From Listeria monocytogenes (GTDB taxonomy: Bacteria; Bacillota; Bacilli; Lactobacillales; Listeriaceae): DNA of 64,000 nt. Positions within the stretch are counted from its first letter, which is position 1. Each line of letters starts with the position of its first letter. The position numbers were made by a program, and so were the translations under genes. This document shows positions 36,187 to 51,401 of the stretch, one piece after another. The notes under the pieces were generated by a model. The model had not been told where the DNA came from. It searched no databases and saw only the letters and a program-made list of their open reading frames with translations. The DNA is taken from positions 2,481,501-2,545,500 of the forward strand of contig NZ_LT906436.1 in NCBI RefSeq assembly GCF_900187225.1, given 5' to 3'.

Positions 36187-36290
36187 ATTGTATTAGATAA
36201 AAAGTTTATTGTAAAATAGCTAAAACTGTATTTTCACTAGGCCGAAACCTTCCAAAATGTTATTTTCTCATAAGAGAAAAATATCATTTT
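36187..36290 (-). promoter_or_regulatory. ComK-type operator and promoter of ssbB (three AT-boxes)
   Basis: On the minus strand TTTACA (36210-36215) and TACAAT (36187-36192) are spaced by 17 bp. Upstream are three perfect AAAAN5TTTT boxes: 36222-36234 (AAAACTGTATTTT), 36254-36266 (AAAATGTTATTTT) and 36278-36290 (AAAATATCATTTT), with centres 32 and 24 bp apart. The first box starts 30 bp from the -10. This is ComK K-box material, although the 19-bp gap differs by one from the canonical 18. Confidence 0.78.
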
Positions 36291-36363
36291 ATGTATGTAA
36301 TTACATCCAAAGCATCATTTTAGTACTTTGAAAAATTTTTAAACCAATGTTATTCTGAGAACA

Positions 36364-36400
36364 TGAAAAAAGCACTAAAACCCATTTGGGCTTCAGTGCC
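36364..36400 (-). terminator. Terminator after fabZ
   Basis: GCACTGAAGCCC pairs with GGGTTTTAGTGC around AAAT on the minus strand and is followed by six T's. It isolates fabZ from the ssbB promoter. Confidence 0.92.
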
Positions 36401-36407
36401 AATCTTT

Positions 36408-36848
36408 TTATTTAGGTAGATCTGATAAAGCAAACATAATTTCAGCTTCACAAACCAAATCGCCTTCTACTGTTGCTTTGACTTTCGCTTTTGCAATCGC
36501 GCCCCTCATCCGAGTTATTTCAGCCTCAAGCAAAAGTTGGTCCCCTGGAACAACTTGACGTTTAAATCGGCAGCCATCAATTCCAGCAAATAAACCAATT
36601 TTACCTTTATTCGCTTCACTCTGCATCATTGCAATTCCACTTGTTTGCGCCAGAGCTTCCACTATTAATACTCCTGGCATTACAGGATACTCAGGAAAGT
36701 GCCCGTTAAAAAATTCTTCATTGGCTGTTACATTCTTAATAGCGGTAACTTTTTTGCCTTCTTCAACAGAAATAACTCTATCTACTAACAAAAATGGATA
36801 ACGATGAGGCAAAATCTCTTTGATTTTCTTAATATCTAACATGTACAT
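36408..36848 (-). CDS. fabZ: 3-Hydroxyacyl-ACP dehydratase FabZ
   Basis: 146 residues, single hot-dog domain. The catalytic His is in [13 protein letters not shown] near 14-26 and the catalytic Glu in [19 protein letters not shown] near residue 64. It dehydrates beta-hydroxyacyl-ACP in each cycle of fatty-acid elongation. Length is typical. It follows mbl by 15 bases and a GGGG-type ribosome site precedes the ATG. In B. subtilis the same genes (mbl and fabZ/ywpB, then ssbB) are neighbours. Confidence 0.96.
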   Translation of the reverse strand: MYMLDIKKIKEILPHRYPFLLVDRVISVEEGKKVTAIKNVTANEEFFNGHFPEYPVMPGVLIVEALAQTSGIAMMQSEANKGKIGLFAGIDGCRFKRQVVPGDQLLLEAEITRMRGAIAKAKVKATVEGDLVCEAEIMFALSDLPK

Positions 36849-36863
36849 CCCCCAAATTCAAAT

Positions 36864-37859
36864 TTAGAATCTATTACGCTTTTTATTTGTAAGTGAGTCA
36901 AGTAAAATGCCGGTACCAAGTGCTACAACATCTAAAGGATTCTCTGTAATTAAAACTGGAACCTTCAGCTGTTCAGACATTAATTCATCTAAACCATGTA
37001 ATAAAGATCCACCGCCAGTCATGATGATTCCTCTATCAATAATATCCGCTGAAAGCTCTGGAGGTGTTTGTTCCAACACCTGTTTAGCAGCTAGTACCAT
37101 TAGGTGTAATGAATCGTGAATCGCTTCCTCTACTTCGGAACTTGTAATAGAAATTGTTTTCGGTAAGCCACTCACTAAATCTCTACCACGAATTTCCATT
37201 TTCTCTTCTTTGGCTCCTTGACATGCAGTACCGATTGTTACTTTAATATTTTCAGCCGTTCTTTCACCAATAAGTAAGTTATATTTACGTTTAACATAAT
37301 TTAAAATATCTGCGTCCCATTTGTTACCAGCGACTTTTACTGATTGACTAGTTACAATATCACCCATAGACAATACAGCAACATCTGCAGTACCTCCACC
37401 AATATCAATAATCATATTACCGGAAGGCTCAAAAATCTCCATACCCGCACCAATAGCAGCAACTTTAGGTTCTTCTTCTAAGAATACTTGTTTCCCACCA
37501 CTTTTTTCAGCAACTTCACGAATTGCTTTTTGTTCGACAGAAGTTATATTTGTTGGACAACAAATTAAAATACGTGGCCGTGAAAAAAAAGTTTTTAAAT
37601 TTAACTTTTGTATGAAGAAACGTAACATTTCTTGAACAATATCAAAGTCAGCAATAACCCCATCTTTCATAGGTTTAATTGCCGTAATGTCTCCTGGAGT
37701 TCTACCGACCATATCTCTTGCTTCAGTCCCAACGGCTAAAACTTGTCCCGTCTTATTGTTAATAGCGACAACTGCAGGTTCATTAACGACGATTCCTCTT
37801 CCTTTAACATGAATTAATACATTGGCTGTACCTAAATCGATACCAACATCTTTTGCCAT
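36864..37859 (-). CDS. mbl: Actin-like rod-shape protein Mbl
   Basis: 331 residues of the MreB/Mbl family. Phosphate loops IGIDLGTANVLIHV at residues 6-18 and IDIGGGTADVAVLS near 155-168, and the adenosine-binding segment IIMTGGGSLLHGLDELM near 283-299. It forms membrane-associated filaments that guide lateral wall synthesis. I call Mbl rather than MreB from location next to fabZ and murA and from Bacillus synteny. It has its own upstream region beyond the murA terminator. Confidence 0.92.
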   Translation of the reverse strand: MAKDVGIDLGTANVLIHVKGRGIVVNEPAVVAINNKTGQVLAVGTEARDMVGRTPGDITAIKPMKDGVIADFDIVQEMLRFFIQKLNLKTFFSRPRILICCPTNITSVEQKAIREVAEKSGGKQVFLEEEPKVAAIGAGMEIFEPSGNMIIDIGGGTADVAVLSMGDIVTSQSVKVAGNKWDADILNYVKRKYNLLIGERTAENIKVTIGTACQGAKEEKMEIRGRDLVSGLPKTISITSSEVEEAIHDSLHLMVLAAKQVLEQTPPELSADIIDRGIIMTGGGSLLHGLDELMSEQLKVPVLITENPLDVVALGTGILLDSLTNKKRNRF

Positions 37860-37976
37860 TTACATTTTAACTCCTTTCGTGGTGTACACCTAATTTTACA
37901 TCTCATTCTGAATTATAGCATAATTTATGTGCGGCTGAAATGTATATTTTATAGCAATGCGGAATTTTTCATGACA

Positions 37977-38012
37977 AATAAAAAAACCGCATCAAAAAGA
38001 TACGGTTTTCAA
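37977..38012 (-). terminator. Terminator after the first murA
   Basis: AAAACCGTATC pairs with GATGCGGTTTT (G-U included) across a five-base loop and is followed by a long T-run on the minus strand. Confidence 0.9.
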
Positions 38013-38021
38013 CATTTGAAT

Positions 38022-39314
38022 TTAGAATAAAGACGCTAAGTTTGTTACATCGACTTTGGAATCATCTACACGTTCCACATCAGCACCAAGCGCTTGTAGT
38101 TTTCCGTGGAAATTATTATAGCCTCGATCAAGGTATTTCAACTCAGTTACTTGTGTATAGCCATCTGCAACCAAACCAGCAAGAATAAGCGCTGCTGCTG
38201 CACGTAAATCTGTCGCTGCAACTTCTGCTCCTTGTAACTTAGCTGGACCAGAAATAATAACAGAATGTCCTTCAATTTTCATATCAGCATTCATTCTGCG
38301 CATTTCTTCTACATGCATAAAACGATTCTCAAAAACAGTTTCAGTCATGATGCTTGTGCCTTCACTCAGCATTTGAATAACCATCATTTGCGATTGCATA
38401 TCTGTTGGGAAACCTGGATGCGGCATCGTTTTAACATCTACAGCTTTTAATTTATCAGGGCCAATTACACGAATCCCGTTCTCTTCTTCAATGATTTGAA
38501 CGCCCATTTCTTCAAGTTTAGCAATTAACGAACTAATATGTTCAGGAACTGCATCTTCAATTAAAACATTTCCACCAGTAATCGCCGCAGCAATCATAAA
38601 TGTTCCTGCTTCAATACGGTCTGGAATAATAGAATGTTCAGTCGCAGTTAATTCCTTAACTCCTTCAATTCTAATTACTTCTGTTCCTGCACCGATAACT
38701 CTAGCACCCATTTGGTTAAGGAAGTTTGCCAAGTCAACAATTTCAGGTTCACGAGCAACGTTTTCAATGACTGTTGTACCTTCTGCAAGAGTCGCAGCCA
38801 TCATAATATTTTGCGTCGCTCCAACACTCGGGAAATCTAAGTATACTTTAGCACCTACTAATTTTTCAGCAGTTGCTTCAATATAACCATTTTCAATTTT
38901 CACGACTGCGCCCATTGCTTCAAAGCCTTTTAAATGTAAATCAACAGGTCTAGAACCAATTGCACATCCACCAGGTAAAGCTACACGCGCTGAACCAGTA
39001 CGTGCCAAAAGTGGTCCCATTACAACAATGGAAGCACGCATTTTACGAACGTACTCAAAAGGTGCATCAGAAGTAATTTCTCCTGTCGCATCAACTGTTA
39101 CTTCATCATTTACAAAAGAAACATCTGCATTTAGATATTTAAGAACCTCATTGATTGTGAATACATCAGACAAGTTTGGGACATTTTTTAATACGCTAGT
39201 ACCTTTACTCGCAAGTAATGTAGCAGCTATTACCGGTAATACAGCATTTTTGGCACCTTCCATTTTCACAGAACCATTTAACTGTTTTCCACCGCGTACA
39301 ATAATTTTTTCCAA
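38022..39314 (-). CDS. murA: UDP-GlcNAc 1-carboxyvinyltransferase (first paralogue)
   Basis: 430 residues, full length. [14 protein letters not shown] near 22 holds the conserved Lys-Asn pair. The catalytic Cys is in [24 protein letters not shown] near 117. [12 protein letters not shown] near 305 is the third signature. It commits UDP-GlcNAc to peptidoglycan by adding enolpyruvate and is the fosfomycin target; Cys at the active site means it is of the sensitive type. It lies next to the atp operon, as does B. subtilis murAA. A second murA is at 62-63 kb. Confidence 0.95.
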   Translation of the reverse strand: MEKIIVRGGKQLNGSVKMEGAKNAVLPVIAATLLASKGTSVLKNVPNLSDVFTINEVLKYLNADVSFVNDEVTVDATGEITSDAPFEYVRKMRASIVVMGPLLARTGSARVALPGGCAIGSRPVDLHLKGFEAMGAVVKIENGYIEATAEKLVGAKVYLDFPSVGATQNIMMAATLAEGTTVIENVAREPEIVDLANFLNQMGARVIGAGTEVIRIEGVKELTATEHSIIPDRIEAGTFMIAAAITGGNVLIEDAVPEHISSLIAKLEEMGVQIIEEENGIRVIGPDKLKAVDVKTMPHPGFPTDMQSQMMVIQMLSEGTSIMTETVFENRFMHVEEMRRMNADMKIEGHSVIISGPAKLQGAEVAATDLRAAAALILAGLVADGYTQVTELKYLDRGYNNFHGKLQALGADVERVDDSKVDVTNLASLF

Positions 39315-39495
39315 AAAGAACCCCTCCGCGTTACTAATAACTAAATCATTTATCGAATTTTATTAATCAAAATTTGAATTTAAAACATATCTAAGTAATT
39401 TTACCACTTATCACCCTAAAATATCAACTGATTTTAACGTAATATTAAAGTTGTTATAAGCTTCTATTAATTTTTGACTACTATAGTACCTTTTT

Positions 39496-39732
39496 CTAAC
39501 TAAAAAAATTAATTAACTGTTTGGAAGCTGTCAAATAATCCAAGAAAAAATTGCTTAATGTATAACCTAACACAATCGAAATAATCACAAATAATAATCT
39601 AGCTTGTGTTACATGATTTTTCTTGATGAATTTTTCATAATTAATAGCTTGAAGTGCCCAAAAAGTAATTACAATAAATAGTAAATGTGAAATGATGATG
39701 ACATATGGTGATTCCATAATAATATTATACAT
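39496..39732 (-). CDS. DUF1146 (YwzB-like) small membrane protein
   Basis: About 78 residues, two membrane helices (about 9-30 and 44-66) with a basic loop between (NYEKFIKKNHVTQARLL). Size, topology and its position between the atp operon and murA match B. subtilis YwzB (DUF1146), whose function is unknown. The ATG at 39732 is preferred: GAGGAG lies seven bases upstream, whereas the in-frame ATG at 39747 overlaps that site. No clear terminator follows. Confidence 0.82.
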   Translation of the reverse strand: MYNIIMESPYVIIISHLLFIVITFWALQAINYEKFIKKNHVTQARLLFVIISIVLGYTLSNFFLDYLTASKQLINFFS

Positions 39733-39812
39733 GCGTTCTCTCCTCATATTTCGCTACTACCCATTTTAACAAATACCTCTAGAAAAAAACAGTTAATACA
39801 CTTATGCGTATA

Positions 39813-39848
39813 TAAAAAAACTTCCCGGCACTGTGGCCAGGAAGTAAT
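39813..39848 (-). terminator. Terminator of the atp operon
   Basis: ACTTCCTGGC pairs with GCCGGGAAGT around a six-base loop, followed by TTTTTTTATA on the minus strand, close after the atpC stop. Confidence 0.92.
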
Positions 39849-39855
39849 ATGATTA

Positions 39856-40278
<423 letters not shown>

Positions 40279-40281
40279 TTA

Positions 40282-41721
<1,440 letters not shown>

Positions 41722-41763
41722 TTACCTTCCCATTTATTGGGACGTTACAAGAAACGCCGGCTT

Positions 41764-42642
<879 letters not shown>

Positions 42643-42673
42643 TCACCACCTTTGAATTTATTCCGAGTCTAAA

Positions 42674-44203
<1,530 letters not shown>

Positions 44204-44214
44204 TTAAACGGAAA

Positions 44215-45263
<1,049 letters not shown>

Positions 45264-45350
45264 GCCAGTTTCACTCCTTTCTATACATTCGCTTGAATTA
45301 TTCGTTCAAAACGAAAGAGATGAGGTTTTATTTCCTCAACTTCCTTCAAA

Positions 45351-45581
<231 letters not shown>

Positions 45582-45640
45582 CTAATTTTTCTTAAAATTA
45601 TTTTTTATTACTTTTATAAGTGACTTAATTGAAAGTTAGT

Positions 45641-46357
<717 letters not shown>

Positions 46358-46363
46358 TTAGGT

Positions 46364-46762
46364 TCACCCCTCTCTTTTTAAAAACTTTTTTCTGCGGTAC
46401 ATGGAATACGCAAAAAAATCTAGAAAAATAATTGCATATGCAAGCCCAAGTCCGATTACCATGCTATAAACATGAAAATATTCCGGCAGTTGCGTCGCTA
46501 TTATTGTTGCAAGTAACACGCTTCCCATTCTTAACGTCATTCCCATGCCATAAAAAGAACGATTTTCAGCCAAAGCCCTTGTCATTGCTTGTGTGCGTCT
46601 CATTAATATCCAGTAATTAAACCAGCCGACGATTAAACCCAATTTAAGTCCCAAAAAAATATGTATATGAGGGGTTAAAAACCATCCACAAAGACAAACA
46701 GCAATAAAAAGAACCATATACTTTTGATGACGATGATACATGCCAATTAGCGATTCTAACAT
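46364..46762 (-). CDS. atpI: ATP synthase assembly protein AtpI
   Basis: About 132 residues with four membrane helices (HQKYMVLFIAVCLCGWFL; HIFLGLKLGLIVGWFNYWILM; SVLLATIIATQLP; MVIGLGLAYAIIFLDFFAY), the layout of AtpI, which helps assemble the c ring and is not essential. The ATG at 46762 aligns with Bacillus AtpI length; an in-frame ATG at 46813 adds 17 hydrophilic residues but has no good ribosome site. It is first in the atp operon. Confidence 0.85.
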   Translation of the reverse strand: MLESLIGMYHRHQKYMVLFIAVCLCGWFLTPHIHIFLGLKLGLIVGWFNYWILMRRTQAMTRALAENRSFYGMGMTLRMGSVLLATIIATQLPEYFHVYSMVIGLGLAYAIIFLDFFAYSMYRRKKFLKREG

Positions 46763-46918
46763 TCGGGGCGCAATCCTTTCTTTTTCAAAAGATTTTTCTT
46801 TCCAGATGACCATTTTGAAATCTCAGGGAGTAAGTTCAGTTTGTGAAAACAAGCACATTTTCCCCAATTCATCCCAATCCCAAACACACATGAAAGCCTT
46901 ATCAGCGTGTCAGTTCTT

Positions 46919-46948
46919 AGCATACAACAGCCAAAAGAGAAAAGTCAA
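46919..46948 (-). promoter_or_regulatory. Probable promoter of the atp operon
   Basis: TTGACT (46943-46948) and TATGCT (46919-46924) on the minus strand, 18 bp apart, about 155 bases before atpI. In the leader, TTGTGA-N6-GCACAT (46841-46858) resembles half of a Rex palindrome, a weak hint of redox control. Confidence 0.65.
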
Positions 46949-47550
46949 TACACTTTCACAAATTGTGCGTACATCTACTACTAATAGTACCACAATCGGA
47001 CCCATCCATAAAAGAATAGCCTATTATTTCTGAGATTTTTTTGATTTCAAAATCTATCTGTTTCCTAGATTGCCACGCCAGAATTATTTTTGTCCATTTA
47101 ACAGCAACCAACACCTCCGTAATCATTGGAAAAACTAGTTGACCGTTCGTGTGTTATTTCACAAAAAAGGCCAAAACCACTTTCTTTCGCACAAATAAAA
47201 AAACTTCTACCACTATTGGTAAAAGAATTCGATACGATTATTCGCAAATTTCGCGACCGAAAGTTCTTTTCCCAAGAAAAAGAACGGAAAAAACAGCCGG
47301 ACTCACTTATCATGAGCTGCATTTTGATATAGAGTGCCCGTATAAATTCCAATTCAGTCAACGCAAACCTAGCGTCGGCGGGATTGTAGTGAATACTGAG
47401 CGCAGTCTTCTATCCCTATGCTACAAACAAGCTATTTTTTGGGCTCTTATATTAATAACATTGACCATCTTATCACATGTAACATAAAAGAACTAGTGAA
47501 AATCGAGCGTGTAACATATCTGTAACAATAAGGCGCTTTCATTCCAAATA
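46949..47550. other. Unassigned region of about 600 bases upstream of the atp operon
   Basis: No convincing gene. On the plus strand two frames follow each other: one of 68 codons from a TTG at 47126 (Lys-rich, ending QPDSLIMSCILI) and an overlapping one ending at 47487 (TYHELHFDIECPYKFQFSQ then a hydrophobic tail). Joined by a frameshift they would look protein-like, but neither has a ribosome site and I recognise no family. It could be an eroded gene or plain spacer. Confidence 0.3.
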
Positions 47551-47586
47551 AAGAGGAAAACTAGACTTTTAACGCCTAGTTTCCCG
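47550..47586 (-). terminator. Probable terminator after mnaA
   Basis: AAACTAG...CTAGTTT forms a stem with an 11-base loop on the minus strand, about ten bases past the mnaA stop. The T-run (TTTTCCTCTTT) is imperfect. Confidence 0.6.
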
Positions 47587-47593
47587 CGGTGTT

Positions 47594-48733
47594 TTACACG
47601 ATAAAATCTTCTGGGCGATCAGTTTCTTCAAAGTGACTCTTGATTGCTGCTAAAATTCTGTTCGCAGCGAAACCATCGCCATATGGATTAGCTGCTTGCG
47701 CCATTTTATCGTGGCTTTCTTTATTATCAAGTAAATCTAATGCTTCTTTGATCAGATTTTCTTTATTCGTTCCAATTAGTTTCAACGTCCCAGCTTCGAT
47801 TCCTTCTGGACGCTCCGTTGTATCACGTAAAACTAAAACTGGCACGCCCATGCCTGGCGCTTCTTCTTGAACGCCGCCTGAATCAGTAAACACAAGATAA
47901 GATTTGCGCAAGAAATTATGAAAATCAATCGCATCTAATGGTTCGATTAAATGAATGCGTTCATGTCCGCCTAAAATGCTCATTGCTTTTTCCCTAACAG
48001 CTGGATTCAAATGCATCGGGTACACAAGTTCAACGTCCTCACGACTTTCCACGATTTCTCGAACCGCCTCAAACATCCCTTGCATCGGTTCGCCTAAATT
48101 TTCCCTGCGGTGAGCCGTCATAAGTATTAAACGATTGTCGCCAAGATTTTCCAAGATTGGATGGTGGTAATCTTTTTGCACAGTTGTTTTAAGGGCATCA
48201 ATCGCCGTATTTCCAGTCACAAAAATAGTAGCCGGATCTTTTCCTTCCGCAAGCAGATTTTCTTTCGCTTGTTTGGTTGGAGAAAAGTGAATATCCGCCA
48301 TTACACCAGTTAACTGGCGATTCATCTCTTCTGGAAACGGCGAATATTTATTCCATGTTCTAAGTCCAGCTTCAACATGACCTAACATCTTTTGTTGATA
48401 AAAAGTAGCCAGTCCAGCAGCAAAACTAGTTGTTGTATCGCCGTGAACTAAAACGATATCAGGATTTTCGGCAGCAATAACTTCATTAATTCCATTCATT
48501 ACACGCGAAGTTATATCGGCTAAGGTTTGGCCTTTTTTCATAATATCTAAGTCAATATCTGGTTTAATATCAAAAATCTCTAAGACTTGATCTAGCATTT
48601 CACGGTGTTGAGCTGTAATCACTACTGTTGACTCAAATGTTTCTGGTTCTTTTTCTAGTGCCAAAACGAGTGGTGCCATTTTTATTGCCTCTGGTCTTGT
48701 CCCAAAGATACTCATTACTTTGATTTTAGCCAA
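47594..48733 (-). CDS. mnaA: UDP-N-acetylglucosamine 2-epimerase
   Basis: 379 residues, non-hydrolysing WecB/MnaA type. IFGTRPEAIKMAPLV at 9-23 (active-site Arg and Lys), VHGDTTTSFAAGLA near 95, HVEAGLRTWNKYSPFPEEMNR near 118-138, and LIEPLDAIDFHNFL and TDSGGVQEEAPGMGVPVLVLR near 257-305. It makes UDP-ManNAc, the TarA substrate for wall teichoic acid linkage. The start is TTG (48731-48733) after AAGGAGG. A structured leader with a T-run lies between upp and this gene. Confidence 0.93.
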   Translation of the reverse strand: MAKIKVMSIFGTRPEAIKMAPLVLALEKEPETFESTVVITAQHREMLDQVLEIFDIKPDIDLDIMKKGQTLADITSRVMNGINEVIAAENPDIVLVHGDTTTSFAAGLATFYQQKMLGHVEAGLRTWNKYSPFPEEMNRQLTGVMADIHFSPTKQAKENLLAEGKDPATIFVTGNTAIDALKTTVQKDYHHPILENLGDNRLILMTAHRRENLGEPMQGMFEAVREIVESREDVELVYPMHLNPAVREKAMSILGGHERIHLIEPLDAIDFHNFLRKSYLVFTDSGGVQEEAPGMGVPVLVLRDTTERPEGIEAGTLKLIGTNKENLIKEALDLLDNKESHDKMAQAANPYGDGFAANRILAAIKSHFEETDRPEDFIV

Positions 48734-48749
48734 TTTCGGGCCTCCTTAT

Positions 48750-48842
48750 AAAAAAACTCCTCAGAAATAGCTCGACAAAAAATTTCCCAGTCTGTTAAAA
48801 AGCAGTACTGTTTATAATTCCTTATCTCACTATACCGAGGAG
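48750..48842 (-). promoter_or_regulatory. Structured leader or terminator between upp and mnaA
   Basis: On the minus strand CTCCTCGGTATAG (48842-48830) can pair with CTATTTCTGAGGAG (48770-48757), enclosing about 60 bases and directly followed by seven T's and then the mnaA ribosome site. The inner part contains further complementarity (CAGTACTG). It may be the upp terminator with an unusually large loop, or a cis-regulatory element controlling mnaA. Confidence 0.45.
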
Positions 48843-48850
48843 ATTGTTAA

Positions 48851-49480
48851 TTATTTAGTTCCGAATAATCTATCGCCAGCATCTCCTAAGCCTGGACGGA
48901 TATAACCATTTTCGTCTAACTTCTCGTCTAAACCTGCTACGTAGATTTCTACGTCTGGATGTGCGTCTTGAAGAGCTTTAACGCCTTCAGGAGCTGCTAC
49001 TAGACACATGAATTTCATGTTGCGAGCGCCGCGTTTTTTCAAGCAATCGATAGCCATAATTGCGGAGCCGCCAGTTGCAAGCATTGGATCTACAACAATG
49101 AAAAGACGTTCTTCCACGTCAGAAGGTAGTTTTACAAAATATTCGACTGGTTCAAGTGTATCATGGTCACGATAAAGACCTACATGTCCTACTTTTGCTG
49201 CAGGAATAAGTTTTAAAATACCATCTTGCATACCAAGACCAGCTCTTAAAATAGGCACAATCCCTAATTTTTTACCAGTAAGTGTTTTAGCAGTTGTTGT
49301 TTGTAGTGGTGTTTCCACTTGAATGTCTTCTAGTTCCATATCACGTGTAATTTCGTACGCCATTAATGTAGCGACTTCATCTACAAGTTCGCGGAATGCT
49401 TTTGTTCCCGTATTTTTATCTCGAATAATTGTTAATTTGTGTTGTACTAGTGGGTGATTAATTACGTGTACATTTGCCAT
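48851..49480 (-). CDS. upp: Uracil phosphoribosyltransferase
   Basis: 209 residues. The PRPP loop is [20 protein letters not shown] near 121-140, and the uracil-binding C-terminal segment is [20 protein letters not shown] (190-209). It converts uracil plus PRPP to UMP for pyrimidine salvage. AAAGGAGC precedes the ATG. It follows glyA, as in B. subtilis, with the glyA terminator between. Confidence 0.97.
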
Positions 49481-49567
49481 CGATTAGTTCGCTCCTTTGA
49501 TATTGAAAATTTCCTTCTCTTATTGTATCAGAACAAGACACAAGTGCAAGGATTAATTTGCTATACA

Positions 49568-49608
49568 TGAAAAAAACCGGTTTTCTCTATTTATAGAAAA
49601 AACCGGAT
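49568..49608 (-). terminator. Terminator after glyA
   Basis: CCGGTTTT pairs with AAAACCGG, with an internal TCTATAAATAGA hairpin, followed by seven T's on the minus strand. Confidence 0.93.
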
Positions 49609-49616
49609 CACTTATT

Positions 49617-50858
49617 TTATAAACTTGGATAAAGCGGATATTCATTTGTTAAAGTAGCCACGCGTGCTTTTACATCTGCGAGAACTTCTTCATTTTCTAA
49701 GTTATGCAGTACTTCCGAAATAAGTACGCCGACTTTTTCAATCGCAACTTCATCGAATCCACGAGTCGTCACTGCAGCAACACCTACACGAATACCACTT
49801 GTTACAAATGGGCTTTCCGTTTCGAATGGAATGGTATTTTTATTCACGGTAATACCAACTTCATCTAATACTTTTTCAGCTGCTTTTCCTGTTAAGCCAA
49901 GTGGTTTTAAATCAATTAATAATAAATGATTATCCGAACCACCTGTTAAAACAGCAACATCATTCGCTTGAAGAGTTTCTGCTAATTTCTTAGAATTACG
50001 AATAATTTGCTCGCAATACGTTGTGAATTCAGGTTGTAACGCTTCACCAAACGCCACTGCTTTCGCTGCGATTACGTGCATTAATGGTCCACCTTGAATT
50101 CCTGGGAAAATCGATTTATTTAATTTTTGTTCCCATTCTGCTTTGGCTAAAATCATTCCACCGCGAGGTCCACGAAGCGTTTTATGGGTAGTTGTCGTTG
50201 TAAAATCAGCATAAGGAACTGGATTTTGGTGTAAACCAGCAGCAACAAGACCGGCGATATGCGCCATATCTACCATTAAGTATGCGCCAACTTCATCAGC
50301 AATTTCACGGAATTTAGCAAAATCAATTTTACGTGGATAAGCACTTGCGCCAGCTACAATCATTTTTGGTTTATGTTTTAAAGCAGCTTCACGGACGATA
50401 TCATAATCAATCTCTTTTGTATCTTCACGAACGCCGTATTCAACAAAATTGTATAAAACGCCGCTAAAATTAACTGGACTACCATGTGTTAAATGTCCAC
50501 CATGTGAAAGGTTCATACCAAGTACGGTATCACCTGGTTCAAGCACTGTATGATAAACCGCCATATTCGCTTGAGCACCTGAGTGTGGTTGAACGTTCGC
50601 ATATTCAGCTCCAAATAATTTTTTCGCGCGGTCGCGTGCTAAATCTTCCACGATATCCACGAATTCACATCCGCCGTAATAGCGTTTTCCTGGGTAACCT
50701 TCTGCATATTTATTCGTTAATACAGAACCCATTGCTTCCATTACTTGCTCACTAACAAAATTCTCAGATGCGATTAATTCGATATTCGCGCGTTGTCTAC
50801 CAAGTTCTAACTTAATTGCATCAAAAACTTCCTTATCTTGCTTTTGTAAATAGACCAT
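49617..50858 (-). CDS. glyA: Serine hydroxymethyltransferase
   Basis: 413 residues. [25 protein letters not shown] near 31-55, and the PLP Lys in [15 protein letters not shown]-type motif ([18 protein letters not shown], Lys near 226). It interconverts serine and glycine and charges tetrahydrofolate with one-carbon units. AAAAGGATGGGG precedes the ATG. An upstream terminator belongs to ywlE, so glyA has its own promoter in the 100 bases before it. Confidence 0.97.
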   Translation of the reverse strand: MVYLQKQDKEVFDAIKLELGRQRANIELIASENFVSEQVMEAMGSVLTNKYAEGYPGKRYYGGCEFVDIVEDLARDRAKKLFGAEYANVQPHSGAQANMAVYHTVLEPGDTVLGMNLSHGGHLTHGSPVNFSGVLYNFVEYGVREDTKEIDYDIVREAALKHKPKMIVAGASAYPRKIDFAKFREIADEVGAYLMVDMAHIAGLVAAGLHQNPVPYADFTTTTTHKTLRGPRGGMILAKAEWEQKLNKSIFPGIQGGPLMHVIAAKAVAFGEALQPEFTTYCEQIIRNSKKLAETLQANDVAVLTGGSDNHLLLIDLKPLGLTGKAAEKVLDEVGITVNKNTIPFETESPFVTSGIRVGVAAVTTRGFDEVAIEKVGVLISEVLHNLENEEVLADVKARVATLTNEYPLYPSL

Positions 50859-50959
50859 CTGTGGACCCCATCCTTTTCTGATAAATTTTTCAAGTGAACT
50901 ATTATGTATTATCTTTAATAATTACTTAAATTGGGTAGAAAAGCAAGCATTTTGGAATA

Positions 50960-51018
50960 AAAAAAAGCAATTTCCGATAGTGAAGCGCTTCACTTATAGA
51001 AAACGTTCGGAAATTGCA
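50960..51018 (-). terminator. Terminator overlapping the 3' end of ywlE
   Basis: GCAATTTCCGA (inside the last codons of ywlE) pairs with TCGGAAATTGC beyond the stop, with an inner AAGTGAAGCGCTTCAC hairpin, followed by eight T's on the minus strand. One arm therefore encodes protein. Confidence 0.85.
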
Positions 51019-51401
51019 CTTTTTAGTTCGTAATAGGTAATTTCATATTGCTCAATTGATCCACCGTAAGGGTCTGGAATATCTGTTTTTTCTTCGGAAA
51101 TTAGTTGAATCTTATCATTCTCTTTCGGAAAAAGGCTTTTTAGTTCCGCTTGATGATTTTGAGTCATTACGTAAATTTGATCTGCCCAATCTATATCTGC
51201 TTCTGTGATTTTTTTAGCTTGATGCGTTGTTGGCAAATTCATCTGCGCGAGAATTTGACGTGAATTTCCAGAGATAGCGTCCCCGTTCAAAGCACGTGTC
51301 CCAGCTGAACGAACATCTAAATCTGGGCGCAAGTTTTGCAAGATTTTTTCAGCTAAAGGGCTTCGGCATGTATTTCCTGTACAAACAAATAAGACGTTCA
51401 T
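50994..51401 (-). CDS. ywlE: Low-molecular-weight phosphatase YwlE (probable protein-arginine phosphatase)
   Basis: 135 residues. The P-loop is VCTGNTCRSPLAE, Cys near residue 7 and Arg near 13, and the general-acid Asp is in DIPDPYGG near 107-114. Thr after Asn in the loop (CTGNT) is the B. subtilis YwlE feature that selects phosphoarginine; tyrosine phosphatases of this family have Ile there (CxGNI). It would oppose McsB arginine kinase. It overlaps sua5 by four bases. Confidence 0.88.
   Translation of the reverse strand: MNVLFVCTGNTCRSPLAEKILQNLRPDLDVRSAGTRALNGDAISGNSRQILAQMNLPTTHQAKKITEADIDWADQIYVMTQNHQAELKSLFPKENDKIQLISEEKTDIPDPYGGSIEQYEITYYELKSAISERFL

Noticed and set aside
47098-47361. 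Minus-strand frame of 87 codons upstream of atpI with Cys-rich end
   Set aside because: No ribosome site at a usable start, no recognisable motif, and it competes with two equally weak plus-strand frames.
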